64,000 nucleotides of DNA from Ziziphus jujuba (taxonomy: Eukaryota; Streptophyta; Magnoliopsida; Rosales; Rhamnaceae), in contig NC_083390.1 in the NCBI RefSeq assembly GCF_031755915.1, forward strand, positions 16,709,001 through 16,773,000. The letters run 5' to 3'. Shown piece after piece: positions 45,381-55,799 of this stretch. The notes under the pieces are model-generated. The model was not told the origin of the DNA. It did not search any database and saw only the letters and a program-made list of their open reading frames with translations. Numbering within the stretch: position 1 is the stretch's first letter; the number at the start of each line of letters is the position of its first letter. The position numbers were made by a program, and so were the translations under genes.

Positions 45381-45850
45381 TTAAGAATCTATTAGGCAGT
45401 AATTTAAGAACCTATCAGCCAATGGTCTTTTAAAACAATTTGATGACAATGAAAATAATGAAATTACATATGATGCATGTTCAATATGATATATATTGTT
45501 TTTAACACTTATTTTCATGTAGTTGTATATATGCTTTATAATGTGTAAAAGTTCAGACCTTTTTGTTTTGAAAAATTGGAGACTAGTCCTTTTTGTCATC
45601 AAATCAGTCGCTTGATTAGCTTCCCGTGGTACAAAATCTACGTCTCTTGATGCATCCTTTATAAACAAACTTGTATATCGGCGACTAATATTGGTAGAAT
45701 CCAAGGTAATTAGTGATTCTGCTTATAAGCTCCTTTGAATCTTCTTCTAAAATAACATTAGTTCAGCCATTTTACACTACACAAATACAAGAATAAACGA
45801 GAGCCAAACATTCTGCCTTATGATAAAAATTAAAAGATAATAAAAAAAAG
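45381..45850 (-). pseudogene. RNase H-like (RVT_3-type) fragment
   Basis: Minus-strand frames read, in order, a KAECLAL helix (near 45820), LEEDSKELISRI (near 45745), and then VDFVPREANQATDLM (near 45620). The last is the usual 'V.REAN..AD.L' signature of the RNase H-like domain in plant non-LTR-retroelement-related proteins. Frameshifts separate the pieces and the NFDG start is not found. It is likely a decayed piece of a retroelement or of a related host gene. Confidence 0.5.
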
Positions 45851-47839
45851 ATAAAAAAAAAAATCCAAAATTGACATATTGTATAATGTAAGAAACATAT
45901 ATAACATCTGTATATTTATAAAGTTTTTCATAGGCAAGTGCTGAACAATATAATAATGTTTAAATATATCTTCTCAACAATTGAAAAGTGTTCACTTCTG
46001 AGCTAAAAAATAAATAATGAAATTCAGTAAACCATGTCTTAAAAAAAAAAACCTAAACGTAAGTAACCAAGAAGAATGTTGCCCTAATCATATGCTGTTG
46101 GTAAATGACAAAAAAGTATTAATAATAAAATAAAAATTACAAAACAAAGCAAATACTACAAGGTATCTTACTTTTTTCATGTTTTTGAGCTTATATGATT
46201 TGTATAACTATTTTGTATACAATTCTAGTTTATGGTGGAGTATGAGTTAGAGATTTGAAGGAAAAATGAGTGCATGTTTAGTGTACATGATGATTATTCC
46301 AAATAAAATAAGAATAATTATTCGTGAAAATCAAAAATCAAAAAATGTATAATCATTCCTATTTATATGTTTAGTAAAAAATATTGAATTGGAATCTTAA
46401 GTTTTAGCCTTTACAAATATTTGTTATCCAAAATGTTCAAATTTAGTAAAAACTAATTAAAAGTTAAATTTCATATTTTTAGTATGTTAATAATCACTCT
46501 AAATTTAAACTTATCAAAATATATTAAGAATATTTTAAAATTTATCTAGATTAAAATATAGAAATGGGAATTATTAAGTTTTTAAATAAAATTATTATTA
46601 CTTCAAATGGATATATATAATTTTATAGAATAATTATTTTTAAATTTAAAAATATACCAAATATAAGAAAAACTTAATCTATGGATAGATATTTTATTCC
46701 TGCATATATTTCATATACCAAATGTGCCTTGAGGTGTATAAAGAAGTTATTAAAAGATTTAATTATTAAATTTCTCTAGAAGTAATTTTAAATATAAATA
46801 AAAATGTAAATTTATAATGGGACTTTATAATGTCCATTTGATAATGCAACTATAAATTCTTTTATTATTATGTTAGTTTGATCATGTTAGAACAAATGGT
46901 GCATTGCATGTGGATAAAAAAAAAATGGAAAAAAATTATTAGTGCCGTTAATTTATTCCTTTTTGTTTCTCTATAAATTGAACGAATATATGAGATGTAA
47001 ATAATTTAGTTGTAAAATATTTTTTCACAACATAATAATTTGCATTTTTAGCTTATACATGTAGATCCAAGTGAGAGAACATTTGGAAATCCAATATCCC
47101 ACTAAAATTAAAATGTAATATTTTTAAGTCTTCAAGAATAAATCACACGTTGGTATTGAAAGCCAATTAAACATACAATTATAAACCTCTTAAATTGAGC
47201 TGTAGTTTCTTGACTTTACCACTTGATTATTCCTGCCGAAGCACTAAGCTATAGTTATGCTAGTACAGTCACAGTGCTACCACCATTTAGGGACTAATCA
47301 TTTTACATATATATATATATATTCATTTAGGGACTAATCTAAGGATGCTATAATTAGACCACATGAATTTGCTATCCGATATGTTCACGCATCAAGCAAT
47401 CACATATAACAACTTCATAGAATATTTATCCTACTTTGGAGATTTTGTTGTTCTATTAAATGTCACAATTTGGTAGAACTTAAAATTGAAGAAAACTTTT
47501 GAGGTTTTCAGGAAAAAGAAATATATAAAGTCAACTCATAGTATAAAACGCTCAGTTTTGCACCTGTACATTCAATTATAAAATAGTTTCCTCTACAAGC
47601 TTGGAAAATAAATAATTGTTATCATTAAGTGAGTGCTTAACCTTGATTGGCATAAGAATATTTACAAGGTTAATTATATTTTAGTGCTCAGTAATTAAAG
47701 TTATATTTTTTATCTTCAAATATATTAAAAGGTTTCAATTTATTTTATTTTTACTCATTTGGATTTTTAATAAATAGCAATTAATAGTTCGAGGATATTA
47801 AATGGTTACTCGTTTTGAAAATAGAAGCTATAAATTGTA
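45851..47839. other. AT-rich DNA, including UGT-unit flank copies
   Basis: No gene is seen. Blocks at 47045-47110 (GCTTATACATGTAGATCCAAGTGAGAGAACATTTGG) and 47230-47660 (CTAAGCTATAGTTATGCTAGTAC... GACCACATGAATTTGCTATCC... CTTGGAAAATAAATAAT) match DNA around 24400, 44800, 28840 and 60890-61180. They are parts of the duplicated UGT segments. Confidence 0.5.
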
Positions 47840-48709
47840 TACAACTTAAAACTAGAAAGTTTAAATTGTAACAAAATATATTTTAATATTGGTTAAATAT
47901 AATAGGACCTTTAATCAGCATTAACCAAAAACTAATTGGATTAAAATGAAATAAATGAAACCTTAGAGTCAAAATTGAACATTTTAAATTTGAAAATTAA
48001 AAATGCAACTTTTCTAAATTATATGGTAGTAACCGTAACTAACCAAATTAATAACATTTTATTTTCTTTTTCTTTTTTTATTTTTGACTTTGGTAGATGA
48101 AAAAGGTTGGAAATAGAAGTTATAAATTGTAACAAATTAAAATTAGAAAGTTCAAATTGCAACAAATTTTATTTTAGTATTAGTTAAATATGATAGAACC
48201 GTTACTAACCATTGGCCAAAAAAACCAAAAAAAAAAAAAAAATTCTAATTGAATCAAAATGATTTAAATGAAACTTGAGAGTCAAACTTGAAAAATTTTA
48301 AATTTAAAAGTTAAAATGCAGCTTTTCTAAATCACATGGTATTATACGTATCCTATATTAATATTACCTTTTTCTACCAATTAGACCAAAATAAAATAAA
48401 AGAAACTTGAGAGTCAAAATTAGAACATTTTAAATTTTAAAGTTAAAAATGCAACTTTTCTAAATTACATGATGCTAAACATAACTAATCCATATTAATA
48501 TTTCATTTTTCCTTTTTTTTTTTTGTGAATAAAAAAGGTTGCAACAAATTTTATTTTAATATTGGTTGAATATAATAGAACCATTAATCACCATTAGCCA
48601 AATAAATAAAAAACAATTGGACCAAAATTAAATAAAATAAAACTTGAGAATTAAAATTGAAACATTTTAAATTTGAAAGTTAAAAATGTAACTTTTCTAA
48701 ATTACATGG
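47840..48709. repeat. Degenerate tandem array, left part
   Basis: Units of variable length (about 130-330 bases) repeat in the order ATAGAAGTTATAAATTGTAACAA, ATTTTATTTTAATATTGGTTAAATATAATAGAACC, a CAATTGGACCAAAAT-like spacer, GAGAGTCAAAATTGAACATTTTAAATTTGAAAGTTAAAAATGCAACTTTTCTAAATTACATGG. At least three starts of the CTTTTCTAAATTACATGGT end are visible before the solo LTR splits the next one. The array resumes at 51500. Confidence 0.65.
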
Positions 48710-51499
48710 TGTAACACCCCGTCCCGAACCATGTCGGAAATTTTTGCACGTTGACCGAGGTTGACCGTTGACCATTGACCAAGGGGGTCAATAGTTGACT
48801 TTTTGACTCGGTGGGAATTTCGAGTTGACCAGGGTACCGTGGCGAAGTGCACAATGCCCCGAGTTCGTAGACTGGTAGCACGTCGAAAACGGAGCTACAA
48901 TTTGAAAGTTATGGGCGAAACAAGTTGCGGTCCAAACTGTCCAAGGAGTGCCGGAGTTGACTTTTTGTTTTTGGGAAAATGAGCTTTGACTCGTGCATGG
49001 TTTTGAAGTGCCCGTCGATACGAGTTCACAAACTAGGGGCACGCTTAAAACGGACATCCGGTTAAAAAGTTATGGACGTTTGAAGTTTACCGGACACCAT
49101 ATTATTTTAATGTTTTTGGGTCGGTGAACAGTGAAACGCCACATGTCAGCTTCTGATTGGTCCATGTGGCATGAACAGTGTCACACAGGGGTTTTTATTT
49201 GTTAAAACTCTCGGGGAAGAGAGAGAAAGAGAGAGAGAGAGAGACCGCCGGCCGCCGGAGTTTTTCCACTGTTTCGGCCGAGTTACTGTACATGCGCTGC
49301 CAGAAAGTTTCCCCTCCTCATTTCCGGCAAAACCTCCAAGTTTCAAGGCGAACAGCCGCCGGACGCGCCCGGATCGGACCTCCGAAAATCGGCGGCGACT
49401 TTTTTCCCTCCATCGCCGGCCACCGCAAATCGACCCACTTCCGGCCAGTTTCCGGCCACACGCGCCGTACACCCTTGATCCTCTCCTCAAGTCCAGCCGA
49501 CCCACCAAAAATCAAGGCCATCGGACCACCGATGCGCCGGGATCGGAGCGTTTTCCTGCGAGGGGCCGGAAATCTTCAAACGGTGATTTCTCCGCCGTCC
49601 AGCCTCCGTTTTGTTCACCGCTGGTCCCGTTGGGTTGCTCTCCTCACGATCTACAAGTCTGCAAAATTTCACGACCAACGGCCACCGCACGCGCCGCCGC
49701 CGGCGACGGTTGCCGGTGACCGCGGCGGCTCTCCGGAAAGTACTGTTCCGGCGCGTACCCAGTTTTCCGGCCAGCTCCAGTCAACTGTGTTCGACCTCCT
49801 GAACCCGAATCCGGCATCCGTTTTCGCCAATTCGTGACGGTTTGGGAGAATTGCGGAGCCGAAACCCGAAAAGCTTTCCGGCGAGATTCCGACCCCATCG
49901 GGTCCGATCACTGGAAAGTAAGACCGAATTCGTGATCCTCATCACGCGAGCTTCGATTCGGTGCGCGTAAGAGTGACGGAGTTGATCCCGAGGAGGATCT
50001 TAGTTGATTTGCGTGCTCCAGGTGAGTGACCCACCTTCAAAAATTATTTTGGGCAATTAATTATATTTAATTGGTATTTAAATTATGCTCATGTGGTGTG
50101 GTTTAATTATGGTTTTATTGTGGTTTAATTTATTTATTATGCATGAGCAAGGTGTATTTTGGTAGTATTTGTATGTGGTTTTAAATTTGATTTTCCGGGC
50201 ATGATTGGGTTAAATATTTTATGAAAATATTTGGTTAAATTTATAAATTATGCCCGTGGTATTTTTTTTTGTTGCATCTCGTACTTCGAGAAAATTGTGG
50301 TTTGTTGGTTATCGCTGTTTCGTACCGGGTTATTAAATTAAAATATGTGGGATGGTGTTTTGTGAAAATTTGGTATACTTCCCACGGTGGTTTTTGGAAA
50401 ACGGTACGGTTGGTTACTCATGTTTATTTTTAGATGCACTCATACAGTATTGGTGTTCTGGTGTATGGTGTATGGACACGTGGTTTAGCACGCGGTTATT
50501 ATGTGGTTTAGCGTGCGGTTATTACTTCACCCGTGAGTTGCCATTGGACCGTGGGCAGGCAAGGTTATTGTTGTGCACAGCCGCCCCCCTCCTTGGCTGG
50601 GTGATGGTTTTAGCAGCGGTACTGTCGGGACGCCGAAGTGACCGTTGCAGGTTTCTCTCTTTAACCCCCCGCCAGTCGGTGCTCAGGACGCTGGGTATTG
50701 GAGGGCATCACCCGTATATGGTGTGGTGCGTCGGTGTAAATTGCAAATAATGTTTTAAACCCCAAAGGTGTTCTAAAATTATTTATTATAATTTATTGCA
50801 GTTTATTTATATTTGGGGTATTTATTTGTTTATTTGTTGTTTATTAATTTGTTTGGTTCCTTGGTTTTTGGGAAGTACGTACAAGGTTTTGTGAAAATGT
50901 TTTAAAAGGGGAACTTTTCCAACTGAGAGAATTGTAAGGGTTTTGAAAGAAATTATTATTTTCCAATTAATTATTATCTATCTACTGTATTACCGTGGTA
51001 TTATATTGTATAGTAGATAGAGTCACTCACTGAGATGGTTAGCATCTCACACTCTTAAATTCCGTTCCCCTAGGTCCAGGTTGGAGACGTTGATTGTTCG
51101 GGGCGAGCCCAACGTCTCAGTTCGTTGCCGAAGGTTCAAGCAGTTTTTCTTCCCATTTTCCTCTTGAACTTGTATTGTTTCTTTATCCGTCATTTTATAA
51201 ATTTCACGTTTATCTGTATAATGCTCTGTATCCTGTATTGGACGTGTAGTTGTTTTTAATGCACCGGGTTGCTGCTGTTGTTTTGTTTTGAAGTGCTGCA
51301 ATTTGTGGAATCAATTTGTAGTTTGTGGGAGGAATAAGGGGATGTTTTTAGAAGTGTGTTTTCAGTGCAGGTAATTTGTGGTAAGTAAATCCCTTAGGGG
51401 AGGCTCTGCCGGATTTTCCGTTGGAGGGTCCGGTAGGGTTTCCCTGGGATCAGGGCTTGTCTAGGATTCCGGGGAAGGAATTCTGGACGGGTCCTGACA
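48710..51499 (+). mobile_element. Solo LTR, 2.79 kb, plus orientation, intact ends
   Basis: The element starts TGTAACACCCCGTCCC (48710) and ends GGACGGGTCCTGACA (51499). The 5-bp target duplication CATGG is perfect (48705-48709 and 51500-51504). It is the best-kept copy of the family in the window and serves as reference for the other five. Parts in order: AT-poor start with stretches GTCGATACGAGTTCA, a GA microsatellite (49216-49243), a GC-rich CCGG-rich part (49245-49900), an AT-rich part, and a conserved GGTTGGAGACGTTGATTGTTCGG near the end. Open frames at 49171-49911 on both strands reflect the GC-rich part and are not genes. Confidence 0.88.
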
Positions 51500-51590
51500 C
51501 ATGGTACTAAACGTAACTAACCCATATTAATATTACATTTTCCTTTTTCTTTTTTTAAAAAAATTTGTGAATAAAAAAGGTTGGAGGGTT
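51500..51590. repeat. Degenerate tandem array, right part
   Basis: It continues the unit interrupted by the solo LTR: CATGGTACTAAACGTAACTAACCCATATTAATATTACATTTTCC, then GTGAATAAAAAAGGTTGG. The same order is seen at 48468-48545, which shows that the LTR entered a pre-existing array. Confidence 0.65.
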
Positions 51591-53220
51591 AGAGTTGGCA
51601 TATCCTTGCAATCCCGAGTAGTGGATCTATTCACATCGACACCGTCAATTTATGTATGTTTTAAGTAAGTTTTACAAATATGACTGCCTTTTCAATCCAA
51701 ACGCTAAGGAAATTCAAACTTTTATCTTCTTGATCAAAATCAAAGCTCTTGACTAACCTATCTGTTCACCTGACTTACTATTAACTTTTCTTATCGGGAA
51801 TTTATATGATCAAAATATCAATCAAATAATGGCAAAAAGACAGTTTAGATGCCTAAAAGGAATATATGGACAGGGATCCTCCAACCTTTTCATGAATATA
51901 TAATATTCCCCTCCGCTTCAAACGAATTTATGTAACCAAAACATCAATCAAGTAATGGTAAAAAGACAGTTTAAGTGCCTAAAAGGAATATATGGATAGA
52001 GATCCTCTATATATCTTTTTCATGAATATAATATTCCCCTCAACTTCAAATGAAAATACAATCAAATTTGAGAAGAAAACTTGATTTCGTCTTAAATCTT
52101 ATATTACATATTCAACACCTTACTATTTACATATATGAAAGAATCTATTGAGTATTAGATTGTCATGAACAACATTTTAAAATGACAGAAATTAAGAAAG
52201 ATATTGGATCACTGTTTTTTTTAAAAAAAAACATAATATTTAATTTTAAAAATAAAAATTATTCTTTTTGGTTATTTTGTTTGTCAAAAATAATATATTT
52301 AGTATTATAAAAGTTATATCAATTAGATGATTTTTTTTAATAAATCATCTCCCTTGAGGAGAAGTGATTTCTATGAATCATTCATAAAGTATATAAGTTT
52401 TTAAAATCTGGAAATACAAAGATACTTCTTGCTTTTCTTATTTATTTATTTGTTTATTTATTATTATTTGTTTTTATATATTTAGACTCCAACAATACTG
52501 GCTTTGTACACAAATCTCTTGCTAGACGCACACCTGCCTCTTTCTTGGCAACCGCCGCCATGCTGTTCAACTATTTCTCCTCTCAAGCCACACAAAAGAA
52601 GCCGTTTTTTATCCCATTTTTGGGACAAAAGTGCTTCTAAAGTTGAATACTCTGTGCATGGGTGAGACATGTTGAGTAAGGAGACTCTTTTAAAATAAAG
52701 AATATATTTTGAACAACATTCTTTTAGTTATTTTTTTATTTTCTATTTTTTCTACAGAATATTTATTATTTTATTTATAATTTTTTAAATATTATAATAA
52801 TAGTATCGGAGTTAATTAATATAATATTGAAATAAATATTGTGAATTTAATTCTCCATATTTGAAAAGGTAAATAAATTTTTGATATTAAAAATAAAATA
52901 AAAAATCTTTAAAACTCTTTTTTTAAAAATTAACTTTTTAAGATAAAGAATATGATATATTGGGTCTAAGACTTTGAAGTTGGGAAGGCAGATTGTTCTA
53001 GAAACAGAAAAACAAATATGGTGTCTTGTTTGGACTTTGGTGCTGCTATATTTAGTAGAATTTTGTAGGGCTGCTAGATGCTGCGTACTTCAGCTACATA
53101 TATATATATATATATATACACACAATTTGGCAGGAACGTTTTCAATAAAGTTTGGATCGTTTCTTTGACAAACTTTCAAGGTAGAATTTAATAGGAACAT
53201 GAAATTGTCAAAAGACTCAA
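51591..53220. repeat. Third copy of the UGT-3 downstream block
   Basis: From about 52040 the order follows 25345-26660: TTACATATT.AACACCTTACTATTTA, GAAAGAATCTATTGAGTATTAGATTGTCATG, GATATTGGATCACT, TCATCTCCCTTGAGGAGAAGTGATTTCTAT, CTCTTTCTTGGCAA, AGAAGCCGTTTTTTATCCCATTTT, TTGGGAAGGCAGATTGTTCTAGAAAC. Before it, a roughly 125-base unit with GACAGTTTAGATGCCTAAAAGGAATATATGG is repeated twice (51815-51920 and 51935-52050). No gene is seen. It lies downstream of UGT-5, just as its relatives lie downstream of UGT-3. Confidence 0.55.
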
Positions 53221-54193
53221 AACAAAAATTTCATTTATTCCCATGTTATTACTCAGCCAAAAGAAAATTAATATTTCTATATTAATAAATGGTAATATTT
53301 AATTTATATCTTTGAAGATTGGAATAAATTCAAAAGTATTTATTAAATTTCTAACAGTATCATCTTCACTTCCTCTAGAAATATAATTTACCTTTATATC
53401 CTTATTAATGTTAACATTAAATATAATATACTTCCAATTTTTTTATTTCTTTTTTTTTTTTGCAATAATTAATTTGAAGATTTCAAAGTTTTTTTTTATA
53501 TATATACTTTTAATTAATTTTTATTTCAACTATATGATAATGTTAATTTATTTTATTTTCTTCAAAAAGAAAAAAAAGATTAGATAAACTTTTGAAGCTA
53601 AAAATTTAATAGGAACATGAAGTTGTCAAAACAATAATTTCCAAACTACATGGACCATCAAGTAAAACATGGTATTTCCATACTATAATGCAATACAGTA
53701 ATAATAAATAGTACAATTCAACAAAATTAATTTTTTAAAAAACAAGAAAAGAACATTTCTTTGCTTGGCAAAGGCACAGTCGTCCACCACCACAACCCTA
53801 TTTATATATATAGATATATATATTGGTAATACCATTTAGCTTATACTTACACAGAGGTGATAAACCTCACATTCCAATAACCAGTAAAGATACAGTGTAC
53901 TGGAGGATGATGACAAACCGTTTGGCCATGATATCATAAAGGATATGGTAGTGTGTAAAGAAAGCTAAGGCTCAAGGGATTAGGAGACAATATATAACCT
54001 TCTGGTATTTATCACATGTATTATCTAATAGCCTTGTACATATATGTGTTGAACAACTATGGAAAACACACGAGAGAATACAGTGAATTATTTCGTCAAT
54101 ATTCTTCAACTCTTTTTGTTAACTATGAGTTTCAACAAGAGGCTCTTGCTTTTTGCATGGAAAAAATGCAGAAAGAGACAATTTAGACTATAA
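53221..54193. other. AT-rich intergenic DNA downstream of UGT-5
   Basis: No gene is seen. Short (TA)n and poly(T) runs are present. The region 53600-54190 holds no repeat that I could match elsewhere in the window. Confidence 0.5.
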
Positions 54194-54295
54194 TTTAAAG
54201 TTGTCTTAATTTTTTGACAAGCTCATCCAGCAGCACTAATGCTCCAAAAGGCTGTCCCTCTGCTCTTTCACTTCACTCTTTTTGGCCCATCCACG
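54194..54295 (-). pseudogene. UGT C-terminal fragment fused behind UGT-5
   Basis: On the minus strand this stretch reads as a decayed copy of the last 35-40 codons of a UGT: CNVDGPKRVK, a frameshift, then remnants of the EQRD..LL and LDELVKKLRQL parts. It begins immediately after the UGT-5 stop. The CCATCCACGTTACAC at its upstream end equals the DNVC/VDGPQ region of UGT-3 and UGT-4. The UGT-5 stop codon TAA lies within this fused sequence. It is therefore a partial tandem duplication or the trace of unequal crossing-over between two UGT copies. Confidence 0.75.
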
Positions 54296-55720
54296 TTACA
54301 CACAAAGTAGGCGCAATTCTTTGACAAGCTCGTCCAGATTCTTGGATGAGGTTCCATCGACACTTACCGCTTGAACAGCCTTGTCCCTTACCTCTTTCAC
54401 TTTCACTCTTTGTGGACCGTTCACATTATTCATTGACTCATCAATCACCTTTCCCAACTCGGCCGAGTCAGGAACTCCATCATCGCCTTCGCAAACCTTC
54501 ACCGCCACTCCCATTTCATCCACCAGAAGTTTAGCATTCATATAATGATCAGCCTCCATTGGCCAAGTGAACAGCATCACTCCCGCTGATATCCCTTCCA
54601 TTAACGAGTTCCAACCCGAGTAACTCAGAAACCCCCAAACCGCTCGGTGATTCAGTATCATCAACTGCGGAACCCATGTCCTCACCACCAGTCCTCTCCC
54701 TTGGATTCTTTCTTCGAACCCATCCGGAACGACGCCGTACCCTTCTTCCATTTCTCTCTCCGTACTAGTTTTCACGACCCATATAAACCGAGTCTTGCTA
54801 CGCTCCAGCGCCGAAGCCAAACCCTCCATTTGTTTTCTCTTTAACAATTTCTGACTCCCGAAGCAAACGTACAGCACAGATTCATCAGCACACCCTTCGA
54901 GCCAGCCTAAAACATCACGTTCGCAGCCATGGAAATCCTTATCCGGTTTGCCTCGTTCCAAACTTTCCGGTAGAGTAAACAGGTTCAACGGGCCAACACC
55001 GTAGATGCGGTGGTGTCCCATTTTCTCTCTCAAATGGTCTAAGAAGTCACCTTCCAAAGCGTCGAAGCTGTTGAAAACCAAACCCCAACTTGAACGAATT
55101 GCAATGGAACCATCTCTAATCATCTGCTTCTCCGGATCGGATTCATCGAAGAAACGGATCACAGACGGCATATGCTCCTGCTTGAAAGAAGGTGATTTCG
55201 GAAGCTCATGAAAGTGGACAACCGGTGAAGAACGAACTGCGTTTAAATTACTCCAGCAATAGTCAGTTACTGAGAAACTACCAACGCTGTTGGAGAAGAA
55301 ACAGATCCTCGGAATACGAATTCGAGCCGCCAGTTTCTGAGTCCAGCCGAGGAAGAAATCGGAGATAATAGCTACAGGAGGGTTAGCGTGGGAGTTGAAC
55401 CACTGTACAATGGGATCGTGGAGCTTGGATAAAGCGTTGATCATGGCGATGTTTCCTCGTACTCCTGTTTCCCTGATGTTCTCTACTCCGGGAGGTAGTT
55501 TCGGGTGGGGAGGAAGGGGAAGGACCAAGGTTTCGATGGTCGGGTGGACGATGAGAAGTGGATCGAGAGCTGGGAGGTTCTTGGGGGTGACTAAGATGGT
55601 TAAGGCTATGCGGCGGAGAGAAAGTTGGTGGGCGAGATCAAGGAGTGCAAGAGAGTGGCCTTGTGCTGGGTATGGAAATACCAGCACGTGTGGTTGGTTC
55701 TCGCATATGGTGGCGGACAT
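54296..55720 (-). CDS. UGT-5: family-1 UDP-glycosyltransferase with variant PSPG box
   Basis: This is an intact single-exon frame of 474 residues. His22 (FPYPAQGH) and Asp121 (IISDFFLGWT) are in place. The PSPG box runs from Trp349 to His392, with Tyr367-Ser368 replacing His-Cys and Asp-His at the end. Over residues 60-125 and 165-265 it is nearly the same as UGT-4, so the two may be the most recent duplicates. Differences near 144-165 (NSVGSFSVTDYCWSN) lie in the acceptor half. The last residues LLCV differ from LLLN of UGT-4 because the stop comes from the neighbouring gene fragment. A 1.6-kb repeat starts only about 80 bases upstream of the ATG and separates the gene from its ancestral promoter, so expression may be altered or lost. 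Confidence 0.93.
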   Translation of the reverse strand: MSATICENQPHVLVFPYPAQGHSLALLDLAHQLSLRRIALTILVTPKNLPALDPLLIVHPTIETLVLPLPPHPKLPPGVENIRETGVRGNIAMINALSKLHDPIVQWFNSHANPPVAIISDFFLGWTQKLAARIRIPRICFFSNSVGSFSVTDYCWSNLNAVRSSPVVHFHELPKSPSFKQEHMPSVIRFFDESDPEKQMIRDGSIAIRSSWGLVFNSFDALEGDFLDHLREKMGHHRIYGVGPLNLFTLPESLERGKPDKDFHGCERDVLGWLEGCADESVLYVCFGSQKLLKRKQMEGLASALERSKTRFIWVVKTSTEREMEEGYGVVPDGFEERIQGRGLVVRTWVPQLMILNHRAVWGFLSYSGWNSLMEGISAGVMLFTWPMEADHYMNAKLLVDEMGVAVKVCEGDDGVPDSAELGKVIDESMNNVNGPQRVKVKEVRDKAVQAVSVDGTSSKNLDELVKELRLLCV

Positions 55721-55799
55721 TGTTGGCGGGGTGTGTGACGAGCTAAAAAAAAGAAAGCAGAGGAAAAAAAAAAAAAAGAAGAAGGTTTTGGACGTCTGA

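Noticed and set aside
47840..48709. CRISPR-like spaced repeats
   Set aside because: The units are long, variable and contiguous without unique spacers of constant length, and this is plant DNA. They are a degenerate tandem array.
49171..49911. Frames of up to 219 codons on the plus strand and several on the minus strand
   Set aside because: This is the GC-rich section of the intact solo LTR. High GC lowers stop frequency, and the corresponding regions of other copies do not keep the same frames.
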